Assembly: GCF_030389495.1 (NCBI RefSeq)
Contig: NZ_CP127832.1
Coordinates: 310,001 to 374,000, forward strand
Source of the DNA: Ligilactobacillus cholophilus
GTDB taxonomy: Bacteria; Bacillota; Bacilli; Lactobacillales; Lactobacillaceae
Reading direction: 5' to 3'
DNA: 64,000 nucleotides
Shown here: positions 17,634 to 26,994 of the stretch, in pieces
How the letters are laid out: the number at the start of each line of letters is the position of its first letter
Position numbering within the stretch: position 1 is the stretch's first letter
Notes under the pieces: model-generated
The model's input: only the letters and a program-made list of their open reading frames with translations
Databases searched by the model: none
What the model was told of the DNA's origin: nothing
Program-made: the position numbers and the translations under genes

Positions 17634-20315
17634 ATGAGCAATCAAGAAAAAAAATTATTATTAATCGACGGAAATAGTGTTGCATTTAGAGCATTTTATG
17701 GTTTATATAATTCTTTGGATAAGTTTGTAAATCATGATGGCTTACATACTAGTGCAATTTATAGCTTTAAAATTATGCTTGATAAGTTGCTCAAACAATT
17801 GCAGCCTACAAATGTTTTAGTAGCGTTTGATGCTGGCAAAGAGACATTTAGAACAGAAAAGTTTAACCAATATAAGAAACAAAGATCAAAGACACCAACA
17901 GAATTATCTGAGCAATTTCCGTTTTTGCGAGAAATGTTAGCAGATTATGGGATTAAAAGTTATGATTTAAAAAATTATGAAGCAGATGACATTATTGGTA
18001 CATTAGCAAAAGAAGCTGAAGAGGAAGGCTTTATTACTACGATTGTGACAGGAGATCGGGATTTAACTCAATTAGTTACTGCTAAAACAACTGTTGCAAT
18101 TACAAAAAAAGGAGTAAGTGATATAGAAGAATATACTCCGGACTTTATTAAGGAAAAATATGGATTAGCACCAAAACAAATCATTGATATGAAGGGATTA
18201 GTGGGAGATACTTCAGATAATTATCCTGGCGTAACTAAAGTAGGCGAAAAGACAGCAATTAAATTATTGAAGGAATATGGATCTATCGAAGGAATATATG
18301 AAAACATCGATAATATGCGTAAATCTAAAATGAAAGAACATTTAATTGAAGATAAAAAAGTTGCTTTTATGAGTAAAGATTTAGCTACAATTAGACAGAA
18401 TGCTCCTTTGAAGATTGGTCTAAAAGATACAAAATGGAATGGGATTGATTACGATAAGTTAATTGAATTTTATCATCAAATGGATTTTAAACGTTTTTTA
18501 GAGGAGTTAAATTTAGATGATAATGCCGATTGTGATAAATCAAAAAATATTGAGCCAATTAATTTTGAAGAATTAAATCAAGATAATCTTACGACTTTAT
18601 CTAATATTCCTGAAAAATCCTCAGTGGTTTTTCATCTAGAAATGGATGGGGATAATTATCATGTTGCACCGATTATTGGTTTCTCACTAATGATAAATCA
18701 AAAAATTTATACCTCAAGAGATTTTAAATTGTTGCAAACTCCAATTTTGAAAAAAATTATAGAAAATCCTCAATTAAAATTAGACGTTTTTAATGCGAAA
18801 AGAAATTATGTTGGTTTGAATCGACTTGGAATTCAAATGACAAATGTAGACTTTGACCTACTTTTAGTATCTTATCTATTAAATAATATTGATAATAGTG
18901 ATGACCTTGGGCTTCTTGCACATGAACATAATTATTTAAATATTGAAAGCGATGAGGAATTCTATGGAAAAGGTTCAAAACATTCTATTCCAGAAGATAA
19001 TGAAGTTTTATTAAGTCATTTAGCTCATAAAGTACAAGCAATTGCTGACTTGAAAAATAATTTGTTTAAACAATTAGAAAATCATGATCAGGTAGATTTA
19101 TATAAGACAATTGAGAGGCCATTATCAATTGTTCTTGCTCAGATGGAAATAGCAGGAATTAAAGTTGATGTTGATCGCTTGAAAGCAATGCAAAGTGAAT
19201 TTAAAGAACGATTAGCAGAAATTGAACAACAAATATATCAAGAAGCAGGCGAGAAATTTAACATAGGATCTCCTAAACAATTAGGAGTAATTTTATTTGA
19301 AAAGTTAAAATTACCAGTTATTAAAAAAACTAAAACGGGATATTCAACAGCTGTAAGCGTGTTAGAAAAATTACGTGGTTTAAATCCAATTATAGATAAT
19401 ATTTTGATGTATAGACAAATTTCAAAATTACAATCAACGTATATTGAAGGTCTGTTAAAGGTAGTTTTATCAGATGGTAAAATACATACTCGATATACAC
19501 AAACTTTAACAGCTACAGGTAGATTGTCTTCAGTAGATCCTAATTTGCAAAATATTCCAGTAAGGTTAGAAGAAGGAAGGAAGATTCGTCAAGCCTTTAT
19601 TCCAAGTCATAAAGGTTGGCAGATTTTTTCATCTGACTATTCACAAATTGAGTTGCGTGTTTTAGCTCACATTTCAGGAGATAAAAATATGCAAAAAGAC
19701 TTTAAAGAGGGTTCAGATATTCATGCAAGTACAGCAATGAAAATTTTTGGATTATCTAGTCCTGATCAAGTAACTCCTAATATGAGAAGGCAGGCAAAAG
19801 CAGTTAATTTTGGAATAGTTTATGGTATTAGTGATTATGGATTGGCACAAAATATTGGAATAACACGAAAACAAGCTAAAAAATTTATTGAGACATATTT
19901 TGATTCTTTCCCTGGAGTATATAAATATATGACAGAAATTGTTGAACGAGCAAAGAAACAAGGATATGTAGAAACATTGTTCCATAGAAGACGTTATTTG
20001 CCTGAAATAAATAGTAAAAATTATAATTTACGTTCATTTGCTGAGCGTACTGCAATGAATTCGCCAATTCAAGGAAGTGCTGCTGATATTATTAAAATTG
20101 CGATGATTCATATGCAAGAAAAATTAAAAGAAAAGGGTCTTAAGGCAAAAATGCTTTTACAAGTGCATGATGAATTAATATTTGAAGCGCCTAAAGAAGA
20201 AATTGAAATTTTAGAAAAACTTGTACCTAGCGTAATGGATTCAGCAGTTAAATTAAGCGTACCTTTGAAAGTTGAAAGTGCTAGTGGAAATACATGGTTT
20301 GATGCTAAGAAATAA
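17634..20315 (+). CDS. polA: DNA polymerase I
   Basis: 893 residues: N-terminal 5'-3' nuclease (~1-290, with EADDIIGTLA and GDRDLTQLV), a 3'-5' exonuclease-like domain (~310-490), and the family A polymerase (~500-893; RRQAKAVNFGIVYG O-helix, LQVHDELIFE motif C). Fills gaps and removes RNA primers. In the exonuclease-like domain the first acidic motif (normally DTET-like) reads HLEMDGDN and no complete set of metal ligands is visible, so proofreading is probably absent, as in other Gram-positive Pol I. RBS AAAGGAAG. First gene of a run with mutM and coaE. Confidence 0.97.
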   Translation: MSNQEKKLLLIDGNSVAFRAFYGLYNSLDKFVNHDGLHTSAIYSFKIMLDKLLKQLQPTNVLVAFDAGKETFRTEKFNQYKKQRSKTPTELSEQFPFLREMLADYGIKSYDLKNYEADDIIGTLAKEAEEEGFITTIVTGDRDLTQLVTAKTTVAITKKGVSDIEEYTPDFIKEKYGLAPKQIIDMKGLVGDTSDNYPGVTKVGEKTAIKLLKEYGSIEGIYENIDNMRKSKMKEHLIEDKKVAFMSKDLATIRQNAPLKIGLKDTKWNGIDYDKLIEFYHQMDFKRFLEELNLDDNADCDKSKNIEPINFEELNQDNLTTLSNIPEKSSVVFHLEMDGDNYHVAPIIGFSLMINQKIYTSRDFKLLQTPILKKIIENPQLKLDVFNAKRNYVGLNRLGIQMTNVDFDLLLVSYLLNNIDNSDDLGLLAHEHNYLNIESDEEFYGKGSKHSIPEDNEVLLSHLAHKVQAIADLKNNLFKQLENHDQVDLYKTIERPLSIVLAQMEIAGIKVDVDRLKAMQSEFKERLAEIEQQIYQEAGEKFNIGSPKQLGVILFEKLKLPVIKKTKTGYSTAVSVLEKLRGLNPIIDNILMYRQISKLQSTYIEGLLKVVLSDGKIHTRYTQTLTATGRLSSVDPNLQNIPVRLEEGRKIRQAFIPSHKGWQIFSSDYSQIELRVLAHISGDKNMQKDFKEGSDIHASTAMKIFGLSSPDQVTPNMRRQAKAVNFGIVYGISDYGLAQNIGITRKQAKKFIETYFDSFPGVYKYMTEIVERAKKQGYVETLFHRRRYLPEINSKNYNLRSFAERTAMNSPIQGSAADIIKIAMIHMQEKLKEKGLKAKMLLQVHDELIFEAPKEEIEILEKLVPSVMDSAVKLSVPLKVESASGNTWFDAKK

Positions 20316-20326
20316 GGAGGATTCGA

Positions 20327-21154
20327 ATGCCAGAATTACCTGAAGTAGAAACTGTAAGAAGAGGTGTCTCAGCACAGGTGTTAAATATTAAAATAAAAAA
20401 AGTTGATATTTATTACACTAAAATGATTGTTGGAGACATTGATAATTTTAAAAAAAATATTACAGGACAGAAAATTGAAAAAATAGACCGTAGAGGTAAA
20501 TACTTACTATTTCGTTTTTCAAATAATTATACGATGGTTTCTCATTTAAGAATGGAAGGAAAATATTTAATTGAAGATCATGACGTTCCTTTAGAGAAAC
20601 ATAGTCATGTTGTCTTTGAATTAGATGATGGTCGTGATTTGAGGTATAATGATACCCGTAAATTTGGACGAATGCAATTAGTAAAAACGGGAGAAGAATT
20701 GAATCTTCCTGGAATAAAAAAACTTGGTCCAGAACCATTATGTGATGATTTTACAGTTGATGATTTTTATCAACGATTACAAAAAAAGAAAAAAATGATA
20801 AAACCAGCTTTACTAGATCAAACTGTAGTAACAGGATTGGGTAATATTTATGTGGATGAAGTTTTATGGATGAGTAAAATACATCCTCAAACGATTGCTA
20901 GTCATTTGACTAAAGCTGATGTGAAAAAATTACACGATAATATTATTAAAGAATTAAAGTTAGCTATTAAAGCACAAGGGACAACTGTTTTTACTTTTAA
21001 AACTGCTTTTAATCATGCAGGTGATTTTCAAAATCAGTTACATGTTTATAGAAGAACGAATGAATTATGTGAACGTTGCGGTACAAAAATAGAACGAATT
21101 GTAGTTGGGCAACGTGGTACACATATATGTCCTAAGGAGCAAAAAATAAAATAA
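20327..21154 (+). CDS. mutM: Formamidopyrimidine-DNA glycosylase (Fpg/MutM)
   Basis: 275 residues. Excises 8-oxoguanine and nicks the abasic site. The catalytic N-terminus MPELPEVETVRRG (Pro2, Glu3) and the helix-two-turn-helix (VTGLGNIYVDEVLW) are intact. The C-terminal zinc finger is not: it reads CERC, 16 residues, then CPKEQ, so the fourth cysteine is replaced by glutamate and the chain ends four residues later. DNA and frame are clean; either Glu or another residue completes the zinc site or zinc is lost. Stop overlaps the coaE start by one base. Confidence 0.94.
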   Translation: MPELPEVETVRRGVSAQVLNIKIKKVDIYYTKMIVGDIDNFKKNITGQKIEKIDRRGKYLLFRFSNNYTMVSHLRMEGKYLIEDHDVPLEKHSHVVFELDDGRDLRYNDTRKFGRMQLVKTGEELNLPGIKKLGPEPLCDDFTVDDFYQRLQKKKKMIKPALLDQTVVTGLGNIYVDEVLWMSKIHPQTIASHLTKADVKKLHDNIIKELKLAIKAQGTTVFTFKTAFNHAGDFQNQLHVYRRTNELCERCGTKIERIVVGQRGTHICPKEQKIK

Positions 21155-21753
21155 TGACATACGTATTAGGTTTAACCGGTGGAATTGCATGTGGAAAAAC
21201 AACTGCAAGCAATATTTTAAGGGAATTTGGTGCAAAAATAATTGATGGGGATATTGTGGCTCGCCAATTACAATGTAAAAATCAAATCGGACTTAATAAA
21301 ATAGTTACTGAATTCGGTACAGAATATCTATTATCAAATGGAGAACTTAATAGAAAGAAGTTAGGCGATTTAGTTTTTAATAATCAAAAAGAACTAGAAA
21401 AATTAAATCAAATTATGTCTCCACTAATTAAACATGAAATTTTAAATGAATTACAAAATCTAAAACAAAAACAAGTTAAATTAATTGTATTAGATATTGC
21501 ACTTTTATTTGAAGGAAAATACGAGCGCTTTTGTACAAGTACGATGGTAATATGTACAACACGTGAACGACAGATTAAGCAATTAATGGAACGTAACCAT
21601 TTTACTAAACAAGACGCAATAGCACGTATTGATGCTCAAATATCAAGTAAAGTACGGAATCAAAATGCAGATTTTATCATAAAAAATGATGGTACATTTG
21701 AAGATTTAAAGCTAAAAATGATAAAATGGTTGTCAATGAATAAGTTGTTATAA
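21154..21753 (+). CDS. coaE: Dephospho-CoA kinase
   Basis: 199 residues. Last step of CoA synthesis: ATP-dependent phosphorylation of dephospho-CoA. P-loop GGIACGKT (9-16), DGDIVARQL, and the lid arginines (CTTRERQIKQLMERN) are present. Start ATG overlaps the mutM stop (taATG), so the two are translationally coupled. Confidence 0.95.
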   Translation: MTYVLGLTGGIACGKTTASNILREFGAKIIDGDIVARQLQCKNQIGLNKIVTEFGTEYLLSNGELNRKKLGDLVFNNQKELEKLNQIMSPLIKHEILNELQNLKQKQVKLIVLDIALLFEGKYERFCTSTMVICTTRERQIKQLMERNHFTKQDAIARIDAQISSKVRNQNADFIIKNDGTFEDLKLKMIKWLSMNKLL

Positions 21754-21765
21754 GAGGTGAAAAGA

Positions 21766-22236
21766 ATGCTTTGCCCACAATGTCATAATAATAGTTCACG
21801 TGTAGTGGATAGTAGGCCAGCAGATAATGGTCGCGCGATTAGAAGAAGACGTGAATGTGAAAAATGTGGTTTTAGATTTACTACATTTGAACGAATTGAA
21901 ACTACACCTTTACTTGTAATTAAGAAAAATGGAGCACGCGAAGAGTTTAATCGTGATAAAATTCTTCATGGAATAATGAGAGCTGCGGAAAAACGCCCAG
22001 TAGGTATGGATAAAATCACAAGTGTAGTAGATGAAGTTGAACAAAAAGTTCGTGCTGTAGGCGGAACCGAAATTTCTAGTCAATTAATTGGTGAATATGT
22101 CATGAGTATTTTAGTAGATGTTGATGATGTAACATATATTCGCTTCGCAAGTGTTTATCGCGAATTTAAAGATATGAAATCATTTGCACAAGAATTGCAA
22201 GAATTAATGAAGAGAAATGGAAAAGATGCAGATTAA
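21766..22236 (+). CDS. nrdR: Transcriptional repressor NrdR
   Basis: 156 residues. Represses ribonucleotide reductase operons in response to ATP/dATP. Zinc ribbon with Cys3, Cys6, Cys31 and Cys34, then an ATP-cone domain (~49-140). I take ATG 21766: the in-frame GTG at 21757 is part of the ribosome-binding site AGAGGTGA, and the family begins with M-x-CPxC. Followed closely by dnaB, the usual nrdR-dnaB-dnaI order. Confidence 0.96.
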   Translation: MLCPQCHNNSSRVVDSRPADNGRAIRRRRECEKCGFRFTTFERIETTPLLVIKKNGAREEFNRDKILHGIMRAAEKRPVGMDKITSVVDEVEQKVRAVGGTEISSQLIGEYVMSILVDVDDVTYIRFASVYREFKDMKSFAQELQELMKRNGKDAD

Positions 22237-22251
22237 TAAGGAGGAGAGACT

Positions 22252-23586
22252 TTGAATCACAATTTATTAGCAACAGATCAATATAAAGTGGTTTCAAGGT
22301 CTAGTTTTCAAGATTTTCACTTTGAAACTTTAACTCAGTTATACCAACCATTTATAGGGACAGCAAGTGTTTCATTATATACAACATTAGTATCACAGTT
22401 AGAAACAGGAAATTTTCAACAAATTACGGCTACTCAACATGAACAGTTATTAATTACATTAGGAATTAATTTATCTGAATTTATTGATGCTATTAAAAGA
22501 CTTGAGGCAGTTGCGTTGTTAAAGTCTTATCGCAAATTGGATGATACATTAATGGTATATGAGCTATTGCCTGCTAAGGATGGACAAAGCTTTTTTAATG
22601 ATGAATTATTATCATCAATGTTGTTGCAATATGTTGGTGACCAAAGGTTCGCTTTATTAGTTGAAAAGTTTGAAGGAAATCATTGGTCAAAAAATGAATT
22701 TAAAGAATTGACACATTCATTTGCAGATGTCTTTGAAAAACAAAATTTGAAAACTTCAGAATCTTCTCTTAGAGTTTCTCAAAATGATAGTAAAAAAATT
22801 GTTATTCCTGAAAAATTGGACTATCAATTCATGAAAAAAATTTTGCAAAATTCATTTGTTAATGTTCAAGATGTTACAAAAAATTTAGAGACCATTAATA
22901 CAATTGCGATGATGTACGGACTGGATGAAATGCAAGTCGTTAAATTAATTGAAGAATCATTTGATGTTGCGCATGATAGGGTTAACTGGTTAGCTTTTAG
23001 AAAATTAGCAAGCCAAAAATATGAATTTATTCTTAAAAATCCGTCTATGCATTCTGATTCAAGGGAAAATGAAAATAAAACTGTTGAGGCAGATAATTTT
23101 AATGGGAATGAAGAAAAAATTTTATTCCAAGCATTTCAAGAATATGCCCCAATGGAATTTTTAAGTGCACTAAAAGAAGAACAAGGGATGCCTTCGATTT
23201 CCAATGAGGAACGAATTACAATCTCGAAAGCTGTTTCTGATGGTGGCCTTCCTTTAGCTGTGATTAATGTATTAATTCATTATATGTTAGTTGATCAACA
23301 AATGAGTTCTATTAATCAAAAATATTTTGAAAAGACTGCATTAGATTGGATGAAACAAAAGATAAAAACTCCACAGCAAGCAATTAATTATATTCTTAAG
23401 AGACAAGCTGGAATGAGAAAAAAATCTACGAAATTTCAATCTAAGGGTCGTAAACCGATTGTTGAAAAATTACCAGATTGGGCCAAAAAACAAAGTAATG
23501 AAGAAAAGAGTCAAAATATAAGTAATAGCGAAGAAATTAATCAAGATATTAAACGATTAATGAAAAAAATTAATGATGATCACTAA
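22252..23586 (+). CDS. dnaB: Replication initiation / membrane attachment protein DnaB (Gram-positive type)
   Basis: 444 residues, helicase-loading factor of the Bacillus-type primosome (not the helicase). Contains DnaD/DnaB-type domains: an N-terminal winged-helix region (~1-120) and the C-terminal DDBH2 domain (~310-395, ending WMKQKIKTPQQAINYI). It starts with TTG at 22252 behind GGAGGAGAG. Lies between nrdR and dnaI, its functional partner. Confidence 0.92.
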   Translation: MNHNLLATDQYKVVSRSSFQDFHFETLTQLYQPFIGTASVSLYTTLVSQLETGNFQQITATQHEQLLITLGINLSEFIDAIKRLEAVALLKSYRKLDDTLMVYELLPAKDGQSFFNDELLSSMLLQYVGDQRFALLVEKFEGNHWSKNEFKELTHSFADVFEKQNLKTSESSLRVSQNDSKKIVIPEKLDYQFMKKILQNSFVNVQDVTKNLETINTIAMMYGLDEMQVVKLIEESFDVAHDRVNWLAFRKLASQKYEFILKNPSMHSDSRENENKTVEADNFNGNEEKILFQAFQEYAPMEFLSALKEEQGMPSISNEERITISKAVSDGGLPLAVINVLIHYMLVDQQMSSINQKYFEKTALDWMKQKIKTPQQAINYILKRQAGMRKKSTKFQSKGRKPIVEKLPDWAKKQSNEEKSQNISNSEEINQDIKRLMKKINDDH

Positions 23587-23603
23587 GTGAGGTATGAACA
23601 AAT

Positions 23604-24539
23604 ATGGATAATATAAGCGACGGATTAAAGCGACGCTTTCATGATCAACAATTACGTGAAAAATATCTAACATTATTTAATCAAGTGATACAAGATAATG
23701 AAGTTGCAAATTTTTTGAAAGAAAATCAAGATAAATTATCAAAAGAAGATGTAATTAAGGGTTTTAGCAAATTATATGAATTTGTAACAATAAAAGATGA
23801 AATGAAGGCTGGTAAAAAAACTTTCGCGCCTGGATACGCACCATATTTAATTGTGAGTGATCATCATATTGAAGTTGTATATAAACCTACAGAGTCGTTT
23901 TCAAAACAAAAGAAGAGTCAACAATTAAAGGACAATATTAAAGCAATTAATTTGCCTAAAAGTTTGCAGAAGGCTCGAATTGAAAATTATGATATCAAGG
24001 GACGTGAAGAGCCCTTAAAAGCAGCATTAGAATTTATTGATAATTGTACAACGTATTTTAAACAAGATAATGGAAGTTTTCCTAAAGGATTATATTTATC
24101 TGGAAGTTTTGGTGTTGGAAAAAGTTATTTATTAGCTGCAATAGCAATTAAATTGGCAGAAAAAAATATTGAAGTTCGATATTATCATTTTCCAACTTTT
24201 GTAGGCGAAATGATGAATGCAATTAGTGAAAATCGAACAAGTCAGATAATTAATCAAATAAAAAACACTGCCGTTGTTATTTTTGATGATATTGGGTCTA
24301 CACAAATTACATCTTGGATAAGAGATAACGTTCTCGGTGTAATTTTAGAGTATAGGATGGCAAATGAATTACCAACATTATTTAGTTCAAATTTGTCAAT
24401 TAGTGAATTAAAGGATCAATTTTTAACAGTTACTAATAAAGGAGATTCAGAGCCTTTAAAGGCCTTAAGGATAACAGAAAGAATTAAATTTTTAGCAACA
24501 GAATATCGAATGGTTGGAATTAATCGAAGAAATCCTTAA
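23604..24539 (+). CDS. dnaI: Primosomal helicase loader DnaI
   Basis: 311 residues. AAA+ ATPase that loads the replicative helicase with DnaB and DnaD. N-terminal helicase-binding region (~1-130), then Walker A GSFGVGKS (167-174), Walker B VVIFDDIG (~228) and sensor residues in LRITERIKFL. RBS GTGAGG, 17 nt behind dnaB. Followed by the thrS T-box. Confidence 0.95.
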   Translation: MDNISDGLKRRFHDQQLREKYLTLFNQVIQDNEVANFLKENQDKLSKEDVIKGFSKLYEFVTIKDEMKAGKKTFAPGYAPYLIVSDHHIEVVYKPTESFSKQKKSQQLKDNIKAINLPKSLQKARIENYDIKGREEPLKAALEFIDNCTTYFKQDNGSFPKGLYLSGSFGVGKSYLLAAIAIKLAEKNIEVRYYHFPTFVGEMMNAISENRTSQIINQIKNTAVVIFDDIGSTQITSWIRDNVLGVILEYRMANELPTLFSSNLSISELKDQFLTVTNKGDSEPLKALRITERIKFLATEYRMVGINRRNP

Positions 24540-24547
24540 AAATAGAC

Positions 24548-24577
24548 TTGTCAAAAAGATAAATTGGTGGTTAAATT
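24548..24577 (+). promoter_or_regulatory. Probable promoter of the thrS leader
   Basis: TTGTCA (24548-24553) and TTAAAT/TAAATT (24571-24577), spacing 17-18, just ahead of the T-box stem I at 24583. No dnaI terminator is seen before it. Confidence 0.55.
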
Positions 24578-24582
24578 AAATT

Positions 24583-24808
24583 AATGAAAGACAAACGGAA
24601 CGTTAACTCAGGGATAGAAACCTCGACTGAAAGTTTCTAATAAACGTGCTTACCACTTTCATTTTATCCTATTTAATCGTAGGCGAGTCGTTTCGATATC
24701 GACGAAAATGAAGAATCTTATTTGCAAATAATAAGATTGAATTTGGGTGGAACCACGTATTTATGCGTCCCATATGCAATTATTAGTGCATATGGGGCGT
24801 TTTTTTAT
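24583..24808 (+). promoter_or_regulatory. T-box riboswitch upstream of thrS (specifier ACC, Thr)
   Basis: Stem I is closed by AATGAAAG (24583-24590) with CTTTCATT (24656-24663); the specifier-loop 3' side reads TT-ACC-A (ACC 24652-24654, threonine). T-box core GGGTGGAACCACG at 24745-24757. Terminator CGTCCCATATGCA (24766-24778) with TGCATATGGGGCG (24787-24799) then seven T. This fills the 300-base gap between dnaI and thrS. Uncharged tRNA-Thr should promote read-through. Confidence 0.92.
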
Positions 24809-24845
24809 TTTCGTTTATCTGGATTTTGTTGAAGGAGGATTTTAT

Positions 24846-26786
24846 ATGTCAGAAATTAATATTACTTTCCCAGATGGTTCGGTTAAACCATTTGAAAAGG
24901 GTGTAACAGTAGAAGATATTGCTAAATCAATTAGTATTAGTTTAGCTAAAAAAGCAGTTGCCGGAAAATTCAATAATCAATTAGTGGATTATCATGAAAA
25001 TCTTACTGAAGATGGATCTATTGAGATTATTACAAAAGATTCTGATGAAGGTCTAGTTGTACTATGGAATACAGTATCTCAAGTCCTTAAACATGCTTTG
25101 CATAATTTATATCCAGAAATGAAATTTGGTGAAAGTAAAGCAACAGAACATGGATTTTTCCTAGATACAGATAATCAAGAAGGCCAAGTTTCAGAAGACG
25201 ATTTTGAAAAAATTACTGCTGAAATGAATAAATTGATTAAAAAGAACATTGCGATTGAAAAAGTATCTGTACCTCTTGAAGAAGCATTAAAATTGGTTGC
25301 AAATGATGAATATCAAACAGAACTAATTAAAGAAAATGCACAAGATTCAGAAGTTGTAATGTATCAACAAGATGATTTCAAGTACTTAGGTGATGTTCAA
25401 TTAGCTTCAACTGGAATGATCAAAGTTTATAAGATTTTATCAGTTGCTGGTGCATATTGGAAGGGTGCCTCAAGTAATCCAATGCTTCAACGTATCTATG
25501 GAACAGCATTTTATAAGCAAAAAGATTTAGAAGCAGATGATGTAAGACGAAAAGAAGCACGTGAACGTGATCATCGTGTTATTGGGAACAACTTAGATTT
25601 ATTCTTTGTAGATCCAAAGGTTGGTGCTGGATTACCTTATTGGATGCCAAAGGGTGCAACAATTCGTCGTACAATTGAACGTTATATTATCGATAAAGAA
25701 GTTGCTGATGGATATGAACATGTTTATACACCTGTTTTAATGAACTTAGATGTTTATAAACAATCTGGCCACTGGGACCATTATCATGATGACATGTTCC
25801 CACCAATGGATATGGGTGAGGGCGAAATGCTTGAATTACGTCCCATGAATTGTCCATCACATATACAAATATATAAGCATCATAAACGTTCATATCGTGA
25901 ATTACCATTACGAATAGCTGAAATTGGTATGATGCACAGATATGAAAAATCAGGTGCATTATCAGGATTACAACGTGTACGTGAAATGGAATTGAACGAT
26001 GGCCACACATTTGTTACAATGGATCAAATTCAAGAAGAATTTGCTAAGATTCTTCGATTAATTATGGATGTATACAAAGACTTTAATATTACTGATTACA
26101 CATTCCGTTTAAGTTACCGTGATCCAGAAAATACAGAAAAATACTATAATGATGATGAAATGTGGGAAAAATCACAAAAAATGCTTAAAGGCGCAATGGA
26201 TGATTTAGGACTTGAATATTATGAAGCTGAAGGCGAAGCTGCATTTTACGGTCCAAAATTAGATATCCAAACAAAAACAGCTTTAGGCGCTGAAGAAACA
26301 ATGTCTACTATTCAATTAGATTTCTTACTTCCAGAACGATTTGATTTAAGTTATATTGGTGCAGATGGTGAAGAACACCGTCCTATTATGATTCACCGTG
26401 GAGTAATTGGAACACTAGAACGTTTCACAGCTTACTTAACTGAAATTTATAAGGGTGCCTTTCCAACATGGTTATCACCTGAACAAGTTACAATCATTCC
26501 AGTAAGTAATGAACATCATTTAGAATATGCTAAAGAATTATCAAGTAAACTTACAGCACATCATATTCGTGTCAAATTAGATGATCGTAATGAAAAGATG
26601 GGATATAAGATTCGTCAAGCACAGGTAAACAAAATCCCATATACTTTAGTAGTTGGAGATTCTGAAACTGAAAATCACACAGTTACTGTTCGTCATTACG
26701 GAAAAGAAGATACAGAAACATTGCCATTTGATGAATTTGTAACAATGATCAATCAAGATATTGAAAGTTACAGTCGCGAAAATTAA
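24846..26786 (+). CDS. thrS: Threonyl-tRNA synthetase with a degenerate editing domain
   Basis: 646 residues from ATG 24846 (GAAGGAGG upstream); the frame also runs back into the T-box, which is not coding. Domains: TGS (1-~65), N2 editing domain (~66-225), class II catalytic core (~245-540, with MNCPSH and [11 protein letters not shown]), C-terminal anticodon-binding domain. In the editing domain the HxxxH motif is replaced by Asn75-xxx-Gln79, and the later Cys/His pair (CxxGPH in other ThrRS) is absent; residues 180-190 read [11 protein letters not shown] with a one-residue gap. Synthesis should be normal, but removal of Ser from tRNA-Thr is probably lost. Confidence 0.96.
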   Translation: MSEINITFPDGSVKPFEKGVTVEDIAKSISISLAKKAVAGKFNNQLVDYHENLTEDGSIEIITKDSDEGLVVLWNTVSQVLKHALHNLYPEMKFGESKATEHGFFLDTDNQEGQVSEDDFEKITAEMNKLIKKNIAIEKVSVPLEEALKLVANDEYQTELIKENAQDSEVVMYQQDDFKYLGDVQLASTGMIKVYKILSVAGAYWKGASSNPMLQRIYGTAFYKQKDLEADDVRRKEARERDHRVIGNNLDLFFVDPKVGAGLPYWMPKGATIRRTIERYIIDKEVADGYEHVYTPVLMNLDVYKQSGHWDHYHDDMFPPMDMGEGEMLELRPMNCPSHIQIYKHHKRSYRELPLRIAEIGMMHRYEKSGALSGLQRVREMELNDGHTFVTMDQIQEEFAKILRLIMDVYKDFNITDYTFRLSYRDPENTEKYYNDDEMWEKSQKMLKGAMDDLGLEYYEAEGEAAFYGPKLDIQTKTALGAEETMSTIQLDFLLPERFDLSYIGADGEEHRPIMIHRGVIGTLERFTAYLTEIYKGAFPTWLSPEQVTIIPVSNEHHLEYAKELSSKLTAHHIRVKLDDRNEKMGYKIRQAQVNKIPYTLVVGDSETENHTVTVRHYGKEDTETLPFDEFVTMINQDIESYSREN

Positions 26787-26789
26787 TCC

Positions 26790-26818
26790 TTGACATTTGT
26801 GGAATTAATTGTTAAACT
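26790..26818 (+). promoter_or_regulatory. Promoter of infC-rpmI-rplT
   Basis: TTGACA (26790-26795), 17-nt spacer, TAAACT (26813-26818), directly behind the thrS stop. Confidence 0.7.
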
Positions 26819-26825
26819 TTAAAAA

Positions 26826-26955
26826 GTTGAGAAAAAAGCAGAGGCAACCGCTTCTCGCCTTGCAGACAAGAGTCTCCGGGCAGAAATTAAGAAATTAATT
26901 CCGTAAATCGGACGGTACCTCTGTTTGCTGCAAATCAAACAGAGGTATTTTTTAT
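26826..26955 (+). promoter_or_regulatory. L20-type ribosomal leader with attenuator
   Basis: Structured leader before infC: GC-rich segments around 26838-26880 and 26900-26915 followed by a terminator TACCTCTGTTTG (26916-26927) / CAAACAGAGGTA (26936-26947) with a T-run. Position and pattern match the Firmicute leader bound by ribosomal protein L20, which represses infC-rpmI-rplT when L20 is in excess. The alternative antiterminator pairing is inferred, not computed. Confidence 0.8.
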
Positions 26956-26994
26956 CTGCATTTTCTCTCTGAATTTATTTGGAGGTGAAGTATC

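Noticed and set aside
17634-20315. Defective proofreading domain of DNA polymerase I as a novelty
   Set aside because: Degenerate 3'-5' exonuclease domains are normal in Gram-positive Pol I.
24747-24845. In-frame extension of thrS upstream to 24747
   Set aside because: It runs through the T-box core and terminator hairpin and has no RBS; GAAGGAGG precedes ATG 24846.
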